In this document: one piece after another, positions 30,640-39,731 of the stretch
Layout: each line of letters begins with the position of its first letter
How positions within the stretch are numbered: the stretch's first letter is position 1
Assembly (NCBI RefSeq): GCF_023371205.1
Contig: NZ_JAMCCO010000001.1
Span: 554,662 to 618,661 of the forward strand
Origin: Parvivirga hydrogeniphila
Lineage (GTDB): Bacteria; Actinomycetota; Coriobacteriia; Anaerosomatales; Anaerosomataceae
Direction of reading: 5' to 3'
Length of the DNA: 64,000 bases
Position numbers and translations under genes: made by a program
Notes under the pieces: model-generated
Seen by the model: the letters and a program-made list of their open reading frames with translations, nothing else
What the model was told of the DNA's origin: nothing
Database searches by the model: none

Positions 30640-31218
30640 ATGGCGATAGAGGACATCTTCCGAGCACTCGAGGAGCAGGCCGACAGCGAGTGCCGGGACA
30701 TCCTGAACGCCGCTGACATCCAGGCCGCGTCGATCGTCGAGGAGGCGCGCGCTGAGGCTGAACGCATCAAGCAGCGCAAGCTCGAAGCGGTCGAAGAGGC
30801 GCTGCGTGCTCGCGCCGGGAAGATCGTGAATGACGCTCGGCTCGATGCCAAGCGCGCGCTCGCCCAAGTGCGCGAGCAGCTGGTGAACCAGGTGTTCGAC
30901 GCGGCCGCTGCGCGACTGGCATCGATGCGCGGCGATTCTGCGTACGAACGCGTGTTCCGCGGCCTTGCCGAGGAGGCTCTGGCCGGTGCCGACGGTTCCT
31001 GCGTCGTGACGGTGGCTCCGGCAGATGTCGCGCTTGCGAGGAAAGTCCTCGCTGACTTCGGTGTAAGCGGCGAGGTAGAGGCCGACGATGCCATCACAGG
31101 CGGCCTGGTCGTCTCGCTTCATGGGGGGCGAGTGGTCCGCAGGAACACGTTCGATTCCCGGCTTCAGAAGGTGCGGACGGCAGCGGAGGCAGCGGTTGCG
31201 GAGATCCTGACGCGATGA
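30640..31218 (+). CDS. atpE: A/V-type ATPase subunit E
   Basis: Subunit E pairs with G/H in the peripheral stalk linking the catalytic head to subunit I. The 192-residue product has an N-terminal charged coiled coil (about 1-85) and a globular C-terminal domain ending with GGLVVSLHGGRVVRRNTFDSR, the conserved family signature. The ATG at 30640 is preceded by GGAAGGGACC. It sits 57 bases after subunit K and overlaps the start of subunit C by four bases (ATGA). Confidence 0.93.
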   Translation: MAIEDIFRALEEQADSECRDILNAADIQAASIVEEARAEAERIKQRKLEAVEEALRARAGKIVNDARLDAKRALAQVREQLVNQVFDAAAARLASMRGDSAYERVFRGLAEEALAGADGSCVVTVAPADVALARKVLADFGVSGEVEADDAITGGLVVSLHGGRVVRRNTFDSRLQKVRTAAEAAVAEILTR

Positions 31219-32306
31219 CTACGACGGCAAGGGCCCAGCGGCCTCGTCCAACCGGCAAGGATTACGGATACACCAATGCCCGCGTCCGTGGCATGCGGTC
31301 ACGGCTGCTCAAGAGGTCGTTTCTCGAGGATCTCATGCGGTCGCCCGATCTCGACGCGGTGATCCGCAAGCTCATGGAGACCGAGTACGCTGCAGACCTG
31401 GAAGAACGGCTGTTGCAGGGCCGGACCGCGAACCAGGTCGACCTGGCTCTGCGCGATAACATGGTCCGCTCGTACCGCAAGGTCTACGACCTCGCAAACG
31501 ACGAGGGGCGCGAGATCCTGATCGCTCTTCTTGGACGCTGGGACCTCTTCAACGTGAAGACGGTGGTTCGCGGCAAGCACCACTCGTTGTCGACAGAAGA
31601 GATCCTGGACAGCGTGATGCCGGTAGGGCAGATGTCTCGCGTGGATCTCGAAGAGTTGGCTCGACAGGAGTCGGTGAAGGCGGTGGCTGACACGCTGGCT
31701 ACGTGGCGGCTGCCCTTCGCGGAGCCGCTGAATGCAGTCATGCCACAGTACGTGGAGACGCACAACCTGGCGCTGCTCGAGCTCGCACTGGACCGGTACT
31801 ACACCGAGTGGGCGACCAAGCGTCTGCAAGGGCGCGGTGTCAACAAGGAGCTCGTGAAGCGGTTCATCGGGGCGCAGGTTGACACGATCAACCTCGTCAC
31901 TGCCATCCGGCTCCTGTACGCGGACCTGGGCGAACAAGACCCGATGTCCTTCTTCCTGCCCGGCGGCACTGTCGTGGGCGAAGCGCTCTTCCAGGACCTC
32001 GTGTCGAAGTCGGATGTGGACGAGATCTACGAACGGCTGAAATACACGCCATACGGCCGCGCCGTCGAGGCGGTGGCGATCAAGTACGTGGAGACGGGCT
32101 CCGTGGCGGTCTTCGAGCGCGCGCTCGAAGATTACCTGACCAAGCAGGCGTTCACGATGGGGCGCGGCGATCCGCTCGGCGCCGGGGTCATGGTGAGCTA
32201 TCTGTGGATGAAGGCGAACGAAGTCACGAACCTGCGCATCATCGTCAAGGGCGTCTCGGTCGGCATGCCTGTCGACCGCATGGAGGAGGAGCTCATCGTT
32301 GTATAA
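31215..32306 (+). CDS. atpC: A/V-type ATPase subunit C (rotor adaptor)
   Basis: Subunit C (d in eukaryotic naming) is the socket that couples the central rotor to the membrane ring. The product is 363 residues, mostly helical, with a start motif YGYTNARVRGMRSRLL and later LITAIRLLYADL-like sequence (INLVTAIRLLYAD), both typical. It overlaps subunit E at its start and subunit F at its end. A long antisense frame covers it but is not coding. Confidence 0.93.
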   Translation: MTTTARAQRPRPTGKDYGYTNARVRGMRSRLLKRSFLEDLMRSPDLDAVIRKLMETEYAADLEERLLQGRTANQVDLALRDNMVRSYRKVYDLANDEGREILIALLGRWDLFNVKTVVRGKHHSLSTEEILDSVMPVGQMSRVDLEELARQESVKAVADTLATWRLPFAEPLNAVMPQYVETHNLALLELALDRYYTEWATKRLQGRGVNKELVKRFIGAQVDTINLVTAIRLLYADLGEQDPMSFFLPGGTVVGEALFQDLVSKSDVDEIYERLKYTPYGRAVEAVAIKYVETGSVAVFERALEDYLTKQAFTMGRGDPLGAGVMVSYLWMKANEVTNLRIIVKGVSVGMPVDRMEEELIVV

Positions 32307-32631
32307 GCTCGTCGTCCTGACAGATAGCGATACTGGCGATGGCTTCCGTCTCGCGGGGGTCGACGTGGTCACGGTCGACTCGCCTGACGAGGCGCGCCGC
32401 CGGTTGAACGATCTGATCGACGATGACTCCAGCGGCATCATCGCCGTCAACGAGGAGTACATGTCGCAGATCGACGAGCGGACGCAGCAGAAGATCAACT
32501 CGACGTATCGGCCGATCGTCATCTCGCTGCCGATACGCGAGAAGCTGGTTTCGGAGGAAGACCACAGGGCGTATCTGTCACGCCTGATCCGACGGGCGAT
32601 CGGATTCGACATCACACTGAGGCGAGGCTGA
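32299..32631 (+). CDS. atpF: A/V-type ATPase subunit F
   Basis: Subunit F attaches to the central rotor shaft and has a CheY-like fold. The 110-residue product begins [19 protein letters not shown] and contains [11 protein letters not shown] near residue 48-58, typical for the family. The start is TTG at 32299, inside the end of subunit C, and its TGA overlaps the ATG of subunit A. Confidence 0.93.
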   Translation: MYKLVVLTDSDTGDGFRLAGVDVVTVDSPDEARRRLNDLIDDDSSGIIAVNEEYMSQIDERTQQKINSTYRPIVISLPIREKLVSEEDHRAYLSRLIRRAIGFDITLRRG

Positions 32632-34385
32632 TGATTGTCGGAACACTGAGCAAGATCACCGGCCCGGTCGTCATCGCGCAGGGCATGACCGGTGTGAAGA
32701 TGTACGACGTGGTGCGCGTCGGCGAGGCCGGCCTCATGGGCGAGGTCATCCGTCTGGAAGGCGACCTCGCGACCGTCCAGGTGTACGAGGACACGTCCGG
32801 TCTGCGCGTGGGCGAGCCGGTGGAGTCCACGGAAGGCCCGCTTATGCTCGAGCTGGGGCCAGGGCTGCTGTCGTCGATCTACGACGGCATCCAGCGGCCG
32901 CTGCCGGTCATTGCTGCGCAGACGGGAAGCGACTTCATTGCGAGAGGCACCGTGGTGTCTCCACTCGACAGGGAGCGGCCGTGGGACTTCACGCCGGCTG
33001 TCGAGGTAGGTCAAGAGGTCGTCGCGGGCGACGTGCTCGGAACGACGCCGGAAAGCCCGACGGTCACGCACAAGGTCATGGTGCCGCCGGGTCTTCGCGG
33101 GCGTGTGACGAAGGTCGTGCCGGAAGGCCAGTACACCATCGACCAGGTGGTGGCGGTGCTGGACGACCGCTACGAGATCACGATGACACAGAAGTGGCCG
33201 GTCCGCACCGGACGGCCGTACCAGCGGAAACTCGATCCGACGACGCCGTTCTTGACGGGCATGCGGATCCTCGACACGTTCTTCCCGATCGCGCTTGGCG
33301 GCAATGCCATCATCCCGGGCGGTTTCGGCACGGGAAAGACCGTCACGCAGCAGTCGCTCGCGAAGTGGGCGGACGTGGACATCATCGTGTATGTCGGGTG
33401 CGGCGAGCGCGGCAACGAGATGACCGAGGTCCTCAAGGAGTTCCCCGAACTGGAGGACCCGCGCACCGGCTCGAAGCTGATGGATCGCACCATCCTCGTG
33501 GCGAACACCTCGAACATGCCGGTGGCGGCTCGTGAGGCCTCCATCTACACGGGCGTCACCCTGGCCGAGTACTACCGTGACATGGGCTACAACGTCGCGA
33601 TGATGGCGGACTCCACGTCGCGATGGGGCGAGGCGCTGCGCGAGGTCTCGGGTCGGCTCGAGGAGATGCCGGGCGAGGAAGGCTACCCGGCGTACCTCGC
33701 CACCCGACTTGCGGCGTTCTACGAGCGCTCCGGACGCGTGATGGCTCTCGGCAGCGACGAACGTGTGGGTTCGGTGACGATGGTCGGTGCGGTCTCCCCT
33801 CCGGGCGGCGACATGTCCGAGCCGATGACGCAGAACTCGCTGCGCGTGACCGGCGCCTTCTGGGCGCTCGACACCTCGCTCGCGCACAGGCGGCACTTCC
33901 CTGCGATCTCGTGGACGAAGTCCTACACGCTGTTCCTCGGCCAGGTGCGCCCGTGGTTCGAGGAGAACGTCGCTGACGACTGGGCAGAGGTGCGCGAGCG
34001 TGCCATGTTCCTGCTTCAGAAAGAGACCGAGCTCCAGGAGATCGTGCAGCTCGTCGGCCCCGATGCGTTGCCGGAGACGGAGAAGATCATCCTCGAGGTC
34101 GCGCGGATGCTGCGCGAAGACTTCCTGCAGCAGTTCGCGTTCGATGCGGTGGACGCGTACTGCCCCCCGAAGAAGGCGTACTGGCTGCTCAAGGTCATCC
34201 TGGCCTTCTACGACGCGGCGACGCAAGCGATGTCCCGCGGCGTGTCCCTGCGCCAGGTGCTCCAGCTTCCCATACGCGACGAGATCGCCGGCCTGAAGAC
34301 GACGCCGCACGACGAGGCTATCGCTCGCATGCAGGAGATGGTGACGCAGGTCGCCGACGACATCGCCGGAATCGAGGTGCTGTAG
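32631..34385 (+). CDS. atpA: A/V-type ATPase catalytic subunit A
   Basis: Subunit A hydrolyses or makes ATP in the A3B3 head. The 584-residue product has the P-loop GGFGTGKT at residues 230-237, preceded by the non-homologous insert that distinguishes subunit A from F-type beta (roughly 110-190), and family blocks [19 protein letters not shown] and [15 protein letters not shown]-like sequence (here [10 protein letters not shown]). It starts on the last base of subunit F and ends directly before subunit B. The presence of catalytic and regulatory residues indicates an active enzyme. Confidence 0.97.
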   Translation: MIVGTLSKITGPVVIAQGMTGVKMYDVVRVGEAGLMGEVIRLEGDLATVQVYEDTSGLRVGEPVESTEGPLMLELGPGLLSSIYDGIQRPLPVIAAQTGSDFIARGTVVSPLDRERPWDFTPAVEVGQEVVAGDVLGTTPESPTVTHKVMVPPGLRGRVTKVVPEGQYTIDQVVAVLDDRYEITMTQKWPVRTGRPYQRKLDPTTPFLTGMRILDTFFPIALGGNAIIPGGFGTGKTVTQQSLAKWADVDIIVYVGCGERGNEMTEVLKEFPELEDPRTGSKLMDRTILVANTSNMPVAAREASIYTGVTLAEYYRDMGYNVAMMADSTSRWGEALREVSGRLEEMPGEEGYPAYLATRLAAFYERSGRVMALGSDERVGSVTMVGAVSPPGGDMSEPMTQNSLRVTGAFWALDTSLAHRRHFPAISWTKSYTLFLGQVRPWFEENVADDWAEVRERAMFLLQKETELQEIVQLVGPDALPETEKIILEVARMLREDFLQQFAFDAVDAYCPPKKAYWLLKVILAFYDAATQAMSRGVSLRQVLQLPIRDEIAGLKTTPHDEAIARMQEMVTQVADDIAGIEVL

Positions 34386-35816
34386 ATGGCTCGCGAATCG
34401 CTGATGGAGCGCTCGCTGCTGACGGTCGAGTACCAAACCGTCAACTACGTCACCGGCCCGCTCATCTTCGTCGAGAACGTCCACGGCGTCTCGTACAACG
34501 AGATGGTCGCCATCGTTTTGCCTGACGGCAGCGAGCGATCGGGGCAGGTCCTTGAAGTCTCGGGCGACACCGCCGTCATCCAGGTCTTCGAAGGAACGCA
34601 AGGCATCGACGTCGACACCACTCGCGTTCGCTTCCTTGAGGAGGTCGCGAAGGTCGGCGTGTCCGTCGATATGCTCGGGCGCATCTTGAATGGCGCAGGC
34701 AAGCCTATCGACGGTGGGGCGCCGATCATCCCTGAGAAACGCCTGGAGATCACCGGGTCGCCGATCAACCCGTTCATGCGCGAGCAGCCGGCCGACTTCA
34801 TCGAGACCGGCATCTCAGCGATTGACGGCTTGAACACGCTCGTCCGCGGGCAGAAGCTGCCGATCTTCTCAGGCTCCGGTCTGCCAGCCAACGAGCTCGC
34901 CGCGCAGATCATCAGGCAGGCGCGTGTCGTGTCCGGCGAGCAGTTCGCCATCGTCTTCGGTGCGATGGGTATCACGCACCGCGAAGCCGCGTACTTCATG
35001 CAGCAGTTCGAGACCACCGGCGCGCTCGAGCGCGTGGTCTTCTTCTTGAACCTGGCAGACGATCCGACGGTCGAGCGGTTGCTGACGCCGCGTGCCGCGC
35101 TCACTGTGGCCGAGTACCTCGCATTCGAGAAGGACATGCAGGTGCTCGTCGTCCTGTCCGACATGACGAACTACTGCGAGGCGCTTCGCGAGGTCTCGAC
35201 CGCGCGCGAGGAGGTTCCCGGTCGCCGTGGCTACCCGGGCTACATGTACACGGACCTCTCGACCATCTATGAGCGCGCCGGCCGCATCAAGGGCCGCAGG
35301 GGATCGGTCACGCAGCTGCCGATCCTGTCGATGCCGGACGACGACATCACGCACCCGATACCGGACCTCACCGGTTACATCACGGAAGGCCAGATCGTGC
35401 TCTCGCGGCACCTGCACCGTCGTGGCGTGTATCCGCCGATCGACGTGCTGCCATGCCTATCGCGGCTCATGAACCTCGGCATCGGCGAGGGCAAGACGCG
35501 CGAAGACCATCGCGCCGTCGCGAACCAGCTGTACGCAGCGTACGCGCAAGGCCGCGACCTGCGCAGGCTCGTTGCGATCGTCGGCGAAGAGGCGCTCTCG
35601 GACACCGACCGGCGCTACCTGCACTTCGCCGACGAGTTCGAGAAGCACATCATCGGGCAGGGCCAGGTGGGGCGGAGCATCGAGGAGACGCTCGGCATCG
35701 GATGGGAGCTTCTGAGCGAGCTTCCGATGAGCGAGCTCAAGCGAGTCCGCGACTTCATCGACAAGTACCACCCGAAGGCCAAGGAGTCGTCTGCTCGCGA
35801 GCTTGGCGATATCTAA
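34386..35816 (+). CDS. atpB: A/V-type ATPase regulatory subunit B
   Basis: Subunit B alternates with A in the head and forms the non-catalytic nucleotide interface. The 476-residue product lacks a canonical P-loop, having [14 protein letters not shown] instead at about residues 160-173, as expected. Other family features are [22 protein letters not shown] and [23 protein letters not shown]-type sequence around residue 270-290. ATG 34386 follows directly after the subunit A stop. ATGs at 34404 and later are less likely. Confidence 0.96.
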   Translation: MARESLMERSLLTVEYQTVNYVTGPLIFVENVHGVSYNEMVAIVLPDGSERSGQVLEVSGDTAVIQVFEGTQGIDVDTTRVRFLEEVAKVGVSVDMLGRILNGAGKPIDGGAPIIPEKRLEITGSPINPFMREQPADFIETGISAIDGLNTLVRGQKLPIFSGSGLPANELAAQIIRQARVVSGEQFAIVFGAMGITHREAAYFMQQFETTGALERVVFFLNLADDPTVERLLTPRAALTVAEYLAFEKDMQVLVVLSDMTNYCEALREVSTAREEVPGRRGYPGYMYTDLSTIYERAGRIKGRRGSVTQLPILSMPDDDITHPIPDLTGYITEGQIVLSRHLHRRGVYPPIDVLPCLSRLMNLGIGEGKTREDHRAVANQLYAAYAQGRDLRRLVAIVGEEALSDTDRRYLHFADEFEKHIIGQGQVGRSIEETLGIGWELLSELPMSELKRVRDFIDKYHPKAKESSARELGDI

Positions 35817-35846
35817 GCGCGTTTCTGCCGGGAAGGGAGGTGCGTT

Positions 35847-36494
35847 GTGGAGGAAGTCAGGCCGACTCGTTCGGAGCTTCTGGAGCGGAAGCAGCAGATC
35901 ACGCTTGCTGAGCAGGGCATGGATCTGCTCAAGCAGAAGCGAGACGCGCTGCTCATCGAGTTCATGTCGGTCATGGACGAGACGCTTCGGCTCTCGAGCG
36001 ACCTTCAGCGCACCACCTCGGAGGCGCAGTACAGCCTGGCCATCGCCAAGTCGGTGGACGGCGTCGTGAGCGTGCGTTCGGCATCGTTCGCGACGAAGGG
36101 GTCTGTGACCATCGACATGACGGGCACGAAGATCATGGGCGTGTCGGTCCCGGTGGTCACGAAAGGCGAGAGCCCGCTCCGCTCGCCGTTCACTCGCGGG
36201 TACGCCATCACGGGCGTCTCGTCACGCATCGACGAGACTGCCGACAAGTTCGAGCGCATCTTGGACGTCATCATCGAGTACGCCGACATCGAGACGCGGT
36301 TGAAGCGTCTTGGTGAAGAGATCCAGAAGACGAACCGCCGCGTGAATGCGCTCGAACAGGTGACGATTCCCGCGCTCAAAGAGCAGGTGAGCTACATCCG
36401 CCAAACGCTTGACGAGCGTTCGCGCGAGGACCTGTTCCGTCTGAAGAAAGTGAAGAAGAAGATCGAGCGCAGAGAAGCGGCCAAGCGAGGGTAG
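35847..36494 (+). CDS. atpD: A/V-type ATPase subunit D (central shaft)
   Basis: Subunit D forms the coiled-coil rotor shaft inside the A3B3 head. The 215-residue product starts with PTRSELLERKQQITLAEQGMDLLKQKR-type sequence (residues 5-31), which is the family hallmark, and ends in a basic helix. The GTG at 35847 has GGGAGG upstream. It is the last gene of the operon and is followed by a strong dyad. Confidence 0.95.
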   Translation: MEEVRPTRSELLERKQQITLAEQGMDLLKQKRDALLIEFMSVMDETLRLSSDLQRTTSEAQYSLAIAKSVDGVVSVRSASFATKGSVTIDMTGTKIMGVSVPVVTKGESPLRSPFTRGYAITGVSSRIDETADKFERILDVIIEYADIETRLKRLGEEIQKTNRRVNALEQVTIPALKEQVSYIRQTLDERSREDLFRLKKVKKKIERREAAKRG

Positions 36495-36520
36495 GCCACG
36501 GCAGAGCGCTCGTTCATCTC

Positions 36521-36566
36521 GTGGGGTGCTGCCGTCGTCACCGGGGGGTCCGTGGCGGCACCCCAC
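36521..36566. terminator. Dyad between convergent atpD and a minus-strand gene
   Basis: GTGGGGTGCTGCC (36521-36533) pairs with GGCGGCACCCCAC (36554-36566), a 13-bp stem with one wobble pair and a 20-base loop. It lies downstream of atpD on the plus strand and downstream of the minus-strand gene at 36724-37068, so it may terminate in both directions. No T-run is present on either side. Confidence 0.5.
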
Positions 36567-36723
36567 AGGCATCTAGGGCCCGGGCCGACTCTGCTTGACG
36601 GTGGTCGTCGGGCATTCAGGTCAGCCACAACCGTCTACGGGGCGCGTATGGCGAAGCCCCTCAAAGGCGAGTTCGGGGTGCGCGCGGACGGACCGTGAGG
36701 TGCGCGCGAGACGCGTGCGCGGA

Positions 36724-37068
36724 TCACGCGCTGCGTGCGCGGATGACGTCTCCGACCCGTTCGAGCGTCTCGACCGTGTTGTGCGGAGACTCCCGGAGCT
36801 GGCGCGCCATCGCGAGGATGGCCCGTACGTCTTCGGGTGTGAGTGCGCTGAAATGGAGGTCCTCCCAGTCGGCCCGCTTCTCGAACGCCCAGAGCTCCCC
36901 GAAGATCCACGACAGATCATCGAGGTCCGTGTTCGTCAGCATCGCCCAATGATGCTTCAGCCCCTGCCGCAGCCGCTCCATGGCACGCTCGACGGCCTTC
37001 GCCTTGCGGACTTGGAACGCGCGAAGCCCGATGTCCTCGTCGTTCAGCTCTGGGCGATTGGCGTCCAT
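36724..37068 (-). CDS. Uncharacterised protein, minus-strand orphan
   Basis: A 114-residue protein that I do not recognise. It has no signal peptide or membrane segment and is rich in charged residues and Trp (HHWAML, DDLSWIFGELWAFEKRADWED). Predicted mostly helical, with a basic first third (FQVRKAKAVERAMERLRQ). The start is supported by a perfect AGGAGGT six bases before the ATG at 37068. It is the only convincing minus-strand gene between the window start and phoR and lies between the ATPase operon and a nitroreductase, divergent from the latter. It could be a small cytoplasmic regulator, but the sequence alone gives no function. Confidence 0.75.
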   Translation of the reverse strand: MDANRPELNDEDIGLRAFQVRKAKAVERAMERLRQGLKHHWAMLTNTDLDDLSWIFGELWAFEKRADWEDLHFSALTPEDVRAILAMARQLRESPHNTVETLERVGDVIRARSA

Positions 37069-37139
37069 TTCGCACCTCCTGTGCCTATATTCTGCGAAGA
37101 TGAGGCCGCATCCTGCAAAGGCGGCGGGTGCTTCCGCGG

Positions 37140-37168
37140 TTGTATGCGCTGCAGCGCGTCTCTAGAAT
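37140..37168 (+). promoter_or_regulatory. Promoter of the nitroreductase-tsa gene group
   Basis: TTGTAT (37140-37145) and TAGAAT (37163-37168) are separated by 17 bases. The -10 end lies 41 bases before the nitroreductase ATG. The genes from here to tsaD are closely spaced and may form one transcript. Confidence 0.6.
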
Positions 37169-37209
37169 GGACGCGACCGTCCCGGTCTCGTCTCACGAAA
37201 GGTCCAGGC

Positions 37210-37725
37210 ATGGAGTTCTCCGAAGTCGTTGCGCAAAGAAGAAGCGTCCGCCACTTCAACACGAAGCTCAACGTCAGCGAAGAGGACGTCAGGGCGCTTC
37301 TCGAGGCGGCGGTCTTGGCGCCGAGCGCAGGCAACATCCAGCCGTGGCGTTTCGTGGTCGTGCGTTCTGCCGAGGCGAGGAAGCGGCTGCAAGAAGCGCT
37401 GCACCAGCCGTGGGCAGCCGCGGCGCCGGTCGTGATCGTCGTGTGCGTGGATCCGCGCCCGTGCGCTGCGCGCTACGGCGAGCGAGGCGAGTACCTGTAC
37501 TCGATACAAGACACCGCAGCCGCGACGGAGAACATCCTGCTCGCCGCTGTCGATCGGGGGCTGGCCTCGTGCTGGATCGGTGCGTTCGACGAGAAGGCGG
37601 TGGCAGCCGCCATCGGCGTTCAGGCTCCGATCGCTCCGGTCGCGGTGCTTCCGATCGGGTACTCGGCCGAATCCGCGCGCCGGCCGTCGCGTCGGCCGCT
37701 CGACGAGGTCACGACGTGGATCTGA
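37210..37725 (+). CDS. Nitroreductase family flavoprotein
   Basis: The product is 171 residues, within the short end of the nitroreductase (FMN-dependent NAD(P)H oxidoreductase) family. It shows the FMN-binding RRSVRHF at residues 10-16, the PSAGNIQPW segment at 38-46, and a glycine-rich C-terminal part (PIGYSAE). Substrate cannot be told; family members reduce nitro compounds, quinones or flavins. ATG 37210 has GAAAGG upstream; the much longer open frame from 36595 runs through non-coding DNA. It is the first gene of a possible operon with udg and the tsa genes. Confidence 0.88.
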   Translation: MEFSEVVAQRRSVRHFNTKLNVSEEDVRALLEAAVLAPSAGNIQPWRFVVVRSAEARKRLQEALHQPWAAAAPVVIVVCVDPRPCAARYGERGEYLYSIQDTAAATENILLAAVDRGLASCWIGAFDEKAVAAAIGVQAPIAPVAVLPIGYSAESARRPSRRPLDEVTTWI

Positions 37726-37744
37726 CGGACCGACGCGGGGGCCT

Positions 37745-38428
37745 ATGAGCGAGACTCCGGACAGAGAACGGCCGGTGTGCGAAAGCCTTGAGGAGCTGCG
37801 CGGTCTCATCGGTGATTGCCAGCGCTGCCAGCTTGCTCGCACGAGGACGAACCTCGTGTTCGGAGTCGGGGATCCGCGGGCTCGCCTGATGTTCATCGGC
37901 GAGGCGCCTGGGCGGAACGAGGACCTGCAAGGCGAGCCGTTCGTCGGCGCTGCAGGCAAGCTCCTCGACGAGCTACTCGCGAGCATCGGACTCGCGCGCT
38001 CCGAGGTGTACATCGCCAACGTGCTCAAGTGCCGCCCTCCGGGCAATCGAGACCCGCTCCCAGAAGAGATGGAGCAGTGCACGCCGTTCCTCGAAGAGCA
38101 GGTGCGTCTGATCGATCCCGAGGTCATCGCGACGCTCGGGAACTTCGCGACACGCCACGTCTTGAAGACGCAGGCGGGGATCACGCGCTTGCGGGGGCGG
38201 CTGTTCCGTGTGGATGGACGCAAGGTGGTTCCGATCTACCACCCGGCCGCGGCGCTGTACGACCGCACGAAGCAAGACGTGCTGTACGCCGACTTCCAGC
38301 GGCTGAAGGCGGTGCTGGACTCGTTCGATGAGACGGGGCGCGCTGCTCAGCAGCCGTCCGAAGACAGCGGGCACACGCCCGGCGACGCCGCGGGCGAAAC
38401 CGGCGTCGAGCAGCCGACGTTGTTCTAG
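37745..38428 (+). CDS. Uracil-DNA glycosylase, family 4
   Basis: Family 4 UDGs remove uracil from DNA and carry a [4Fe-4S] cluster. The 227-residue product has the four cluster cysteines C25, C28, C96 and C112, motif A GEAPG at 52-56 and motif B HPAA at 166-169. The KRRIH insertion that marks UdgX is absent. The last 30 residues are a low-complexity tail ending QPTLF, which resembles a PCNA/beta-clamp-type short peptide (inference). ATG 37745 lies 20 bases after the nitroreductase stop. Confidence 0.93.
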   Translation: MSETPDRERPVCESLEELRGLIGDCQRCQLARTRTNLVFGVGDPRARLMFIGEAPGRNEDLQGEPFVGAAGKLLDELLASIGLARSEVYIANVLKCRPPGNRDPLPEEMEQCTPFLEEQVRLIDPEVIATLGNFATRHVLKTQAGITRLRGRLFRVDGRKVVPIYHPAAALYDRTKQDVLYADFQRLKAVLDSFDETGRAAQQPSEDSGHTPGDAAGETGVEQPTLF

Positions 38429-38436
38429 GAGCCCAG

Positions 38437-38919
38437 ATGGCCGGCGTTCTCATCACGCGCTCACCCGACGAGACGGTGCGAGCGGGCGAGATGCTCGCGG
38501 GAGTCCTTGGATCCGGCGATGTCGTGGCTCTCACGGGGGACCTGGGAGCCGGCAAGACGCACCTCGTGCAAGGCGTCGCTCGCGGGCTGGGCGTCGACGA
38601 GCCGGTGTCGAGCCCGACCTTCAACATCCTCGTGGTGCATCCGGGGCGTCTTCCCCTCTACCACTTCGACCTGTACCGTTTGGAGCGAGCGGAGGAGCTT
38701 GACGACATCGGGTTCGCGGAGATGCTCGAAGCGGGAGGCGTCTCGCTCATCGAGTGGGGCGACAAGTTCCCCGAGGAACTGCCGCGCGACCACCTGGTGG
38801 TGTCGATACTGGTGCGCGACGGCAACGAGCGCGCTATCGAGGTAGCGCCGCGCGGTCCTCGCAGCGCATCGGTCGCGGAGCGGTGGCTTCGCGCGTGTGA
38901 GGAGGCGGGGCTGCGGTGA
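38437..38919 (+). CDS. tsaE: tRNA threonylcarbamoyladenosine biosynthesis ATPase TsaE
   Basis: TsaE is the ATPase that helps TsaB-TsaD make the t6A37 modification. The 160-residue product has P-loop GDLGAGKT at residues 34-41, the motif SSPTFNILxxH-type (SSPTFNIL) near residue 58-65, and LIEWGDKFPE near the C-terminal half. It overlaps tsaB by four bases. Its location with tsaB and tsaD is the usual cluster. Confidence 0.95.
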   Translation: MAGVLITRSPDETVRAGEMLAGVLGSGDVVALTGDLGAGKTHLVQGVARGLGVDEPVSSPTFNILVVHPGRLPLYHFDLYRLERAEELDDIGFAEMLEAGGVSLIEWGDKFPEELPRDHLVVSILVRDGNERAIEVAPRGPRSASVAERWLRACEEAGLR

Positions 38920-39731
38920 GGGCGTTCGTCGCGCTCGATACGGCGACTGAGCAGGTGGCGGTCGGGGTCGGCGACGTGGACGATCCGAGCGCAGTGCTGG
39001 CGGAGCGGTCGTTCGCGGCCCCGAGGGCGGCGAACGAGGTCCTTCTGCTCACCGTCGAGGGACTGCTTGCGGAGGCCGGCCTGCGCGCCACTGACGTCGC
39101 AGCCGTCGCGTGCGGCCGTGGCCCGGGCTCGTTCACGGGCGTGCGGATCGCCGTGGCGACCGCCAAAGGCATGGCGCACGGGCTTGGAGTGCCGCTCGTC
39201 GGCTTCGGGACGTCTGACGCGATCGCTCAGCGGGCATCAAGGCCAGGAATCGTCGGCGTCGTCACCGACGCGATGCGCGGGGAGGTGTACCCCGCGCTGT
39301 TCGAGGTGGGCCACGACGGGCGGGTCGCGCGTCTGACGCCTGACCGGGTCGCCACGCCCGATGAGGTCGCGCGCGGGTGGGCGGCCCGTGGCGAGAGGAT
39401 GCTCGTCACCGGCACTGGGCTTGCGAAGCACCGGGAGGTGTTCGAGCGCGTCCTCGGCGATGCAGCCGAGTTCGCGGACGAGCGGACCTGGGTCCCCGAC
39501 GGTGCCTCGCTGGTACGCGCGGCGTGGTCGAGCGACGGTGACGGGGCCCTTCGGGCGGTCGTGGGACTGTCGAGTGGTGCGGCCTACGCAGCGGCGCACC
39601 CGGCCGTTCTTCTGCCGGTCTACACGCGGCTTTCGGATGCCGAGGAGGCAGAGCGCCGGCGGGCCGCCGCGTCCCGCGAGCCGGGTTCCACGGGCGTTGC
39701 GGGGCCGCTCGAAGGCGGTGAGGCGTCGTGA
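38916..39731 (+). CDS. tsaB: tRNA threonylcarbamoyladenosine biosynthesis protein TsaB
   Basis: TsaB is the inactive TsaD-like partner that dimerises with TsaD. The 271-residue product starts at a GTG overlapping tsaE. It contains LALDTATEQVAVG-like sequence at the start (FVALDTATEQVAVG) and CGRGPGSFTGVRIAVATAKG in the core. The C-terminal ~30 residues are Ala/Arg/Glu-rich and low in complexity. Its last codon overlaps the GTG of the rimI-tsaD gene. Confidence 0.94.
   Translation: MRAFVALDTATEQVAVGVGDVDDPSAVLAERSFAAPRAANEVLLLTVEGLLAEAGLRATDVAAVACGRGPGSFTGVRIAVATAKGMAHGLGVPLVGFGTSDAIAQRASRPGIVGVVTDAMRGEVYPALFEVGHDGRVARLTPDRVATPDEVARGWAARGERMLVTGTGLAKHREVFERVLGDAAEFADERTWVPDGASLVRAAWSSDGDGALRAVVGLSSGAAYAAAHPAVLLPVYTRLSDAEEAERRRAAASREPGSTGVAGPLEGGEAS

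Noticed and set aside
31299-34601. 1100-codon minus-strand open frame
   Set aside because: It lies antisense to ATPase subunits C, F, A and B and shows no domain. Long antisense frames are common in GC-rich DNA.
36595-37209. N-terminal extension of the nitroreductase from the long open frame
   Set aside because: The extension is low complexity, runs over the minus-strand gene and a promoter, and the ATG at 37210 fits the family start.
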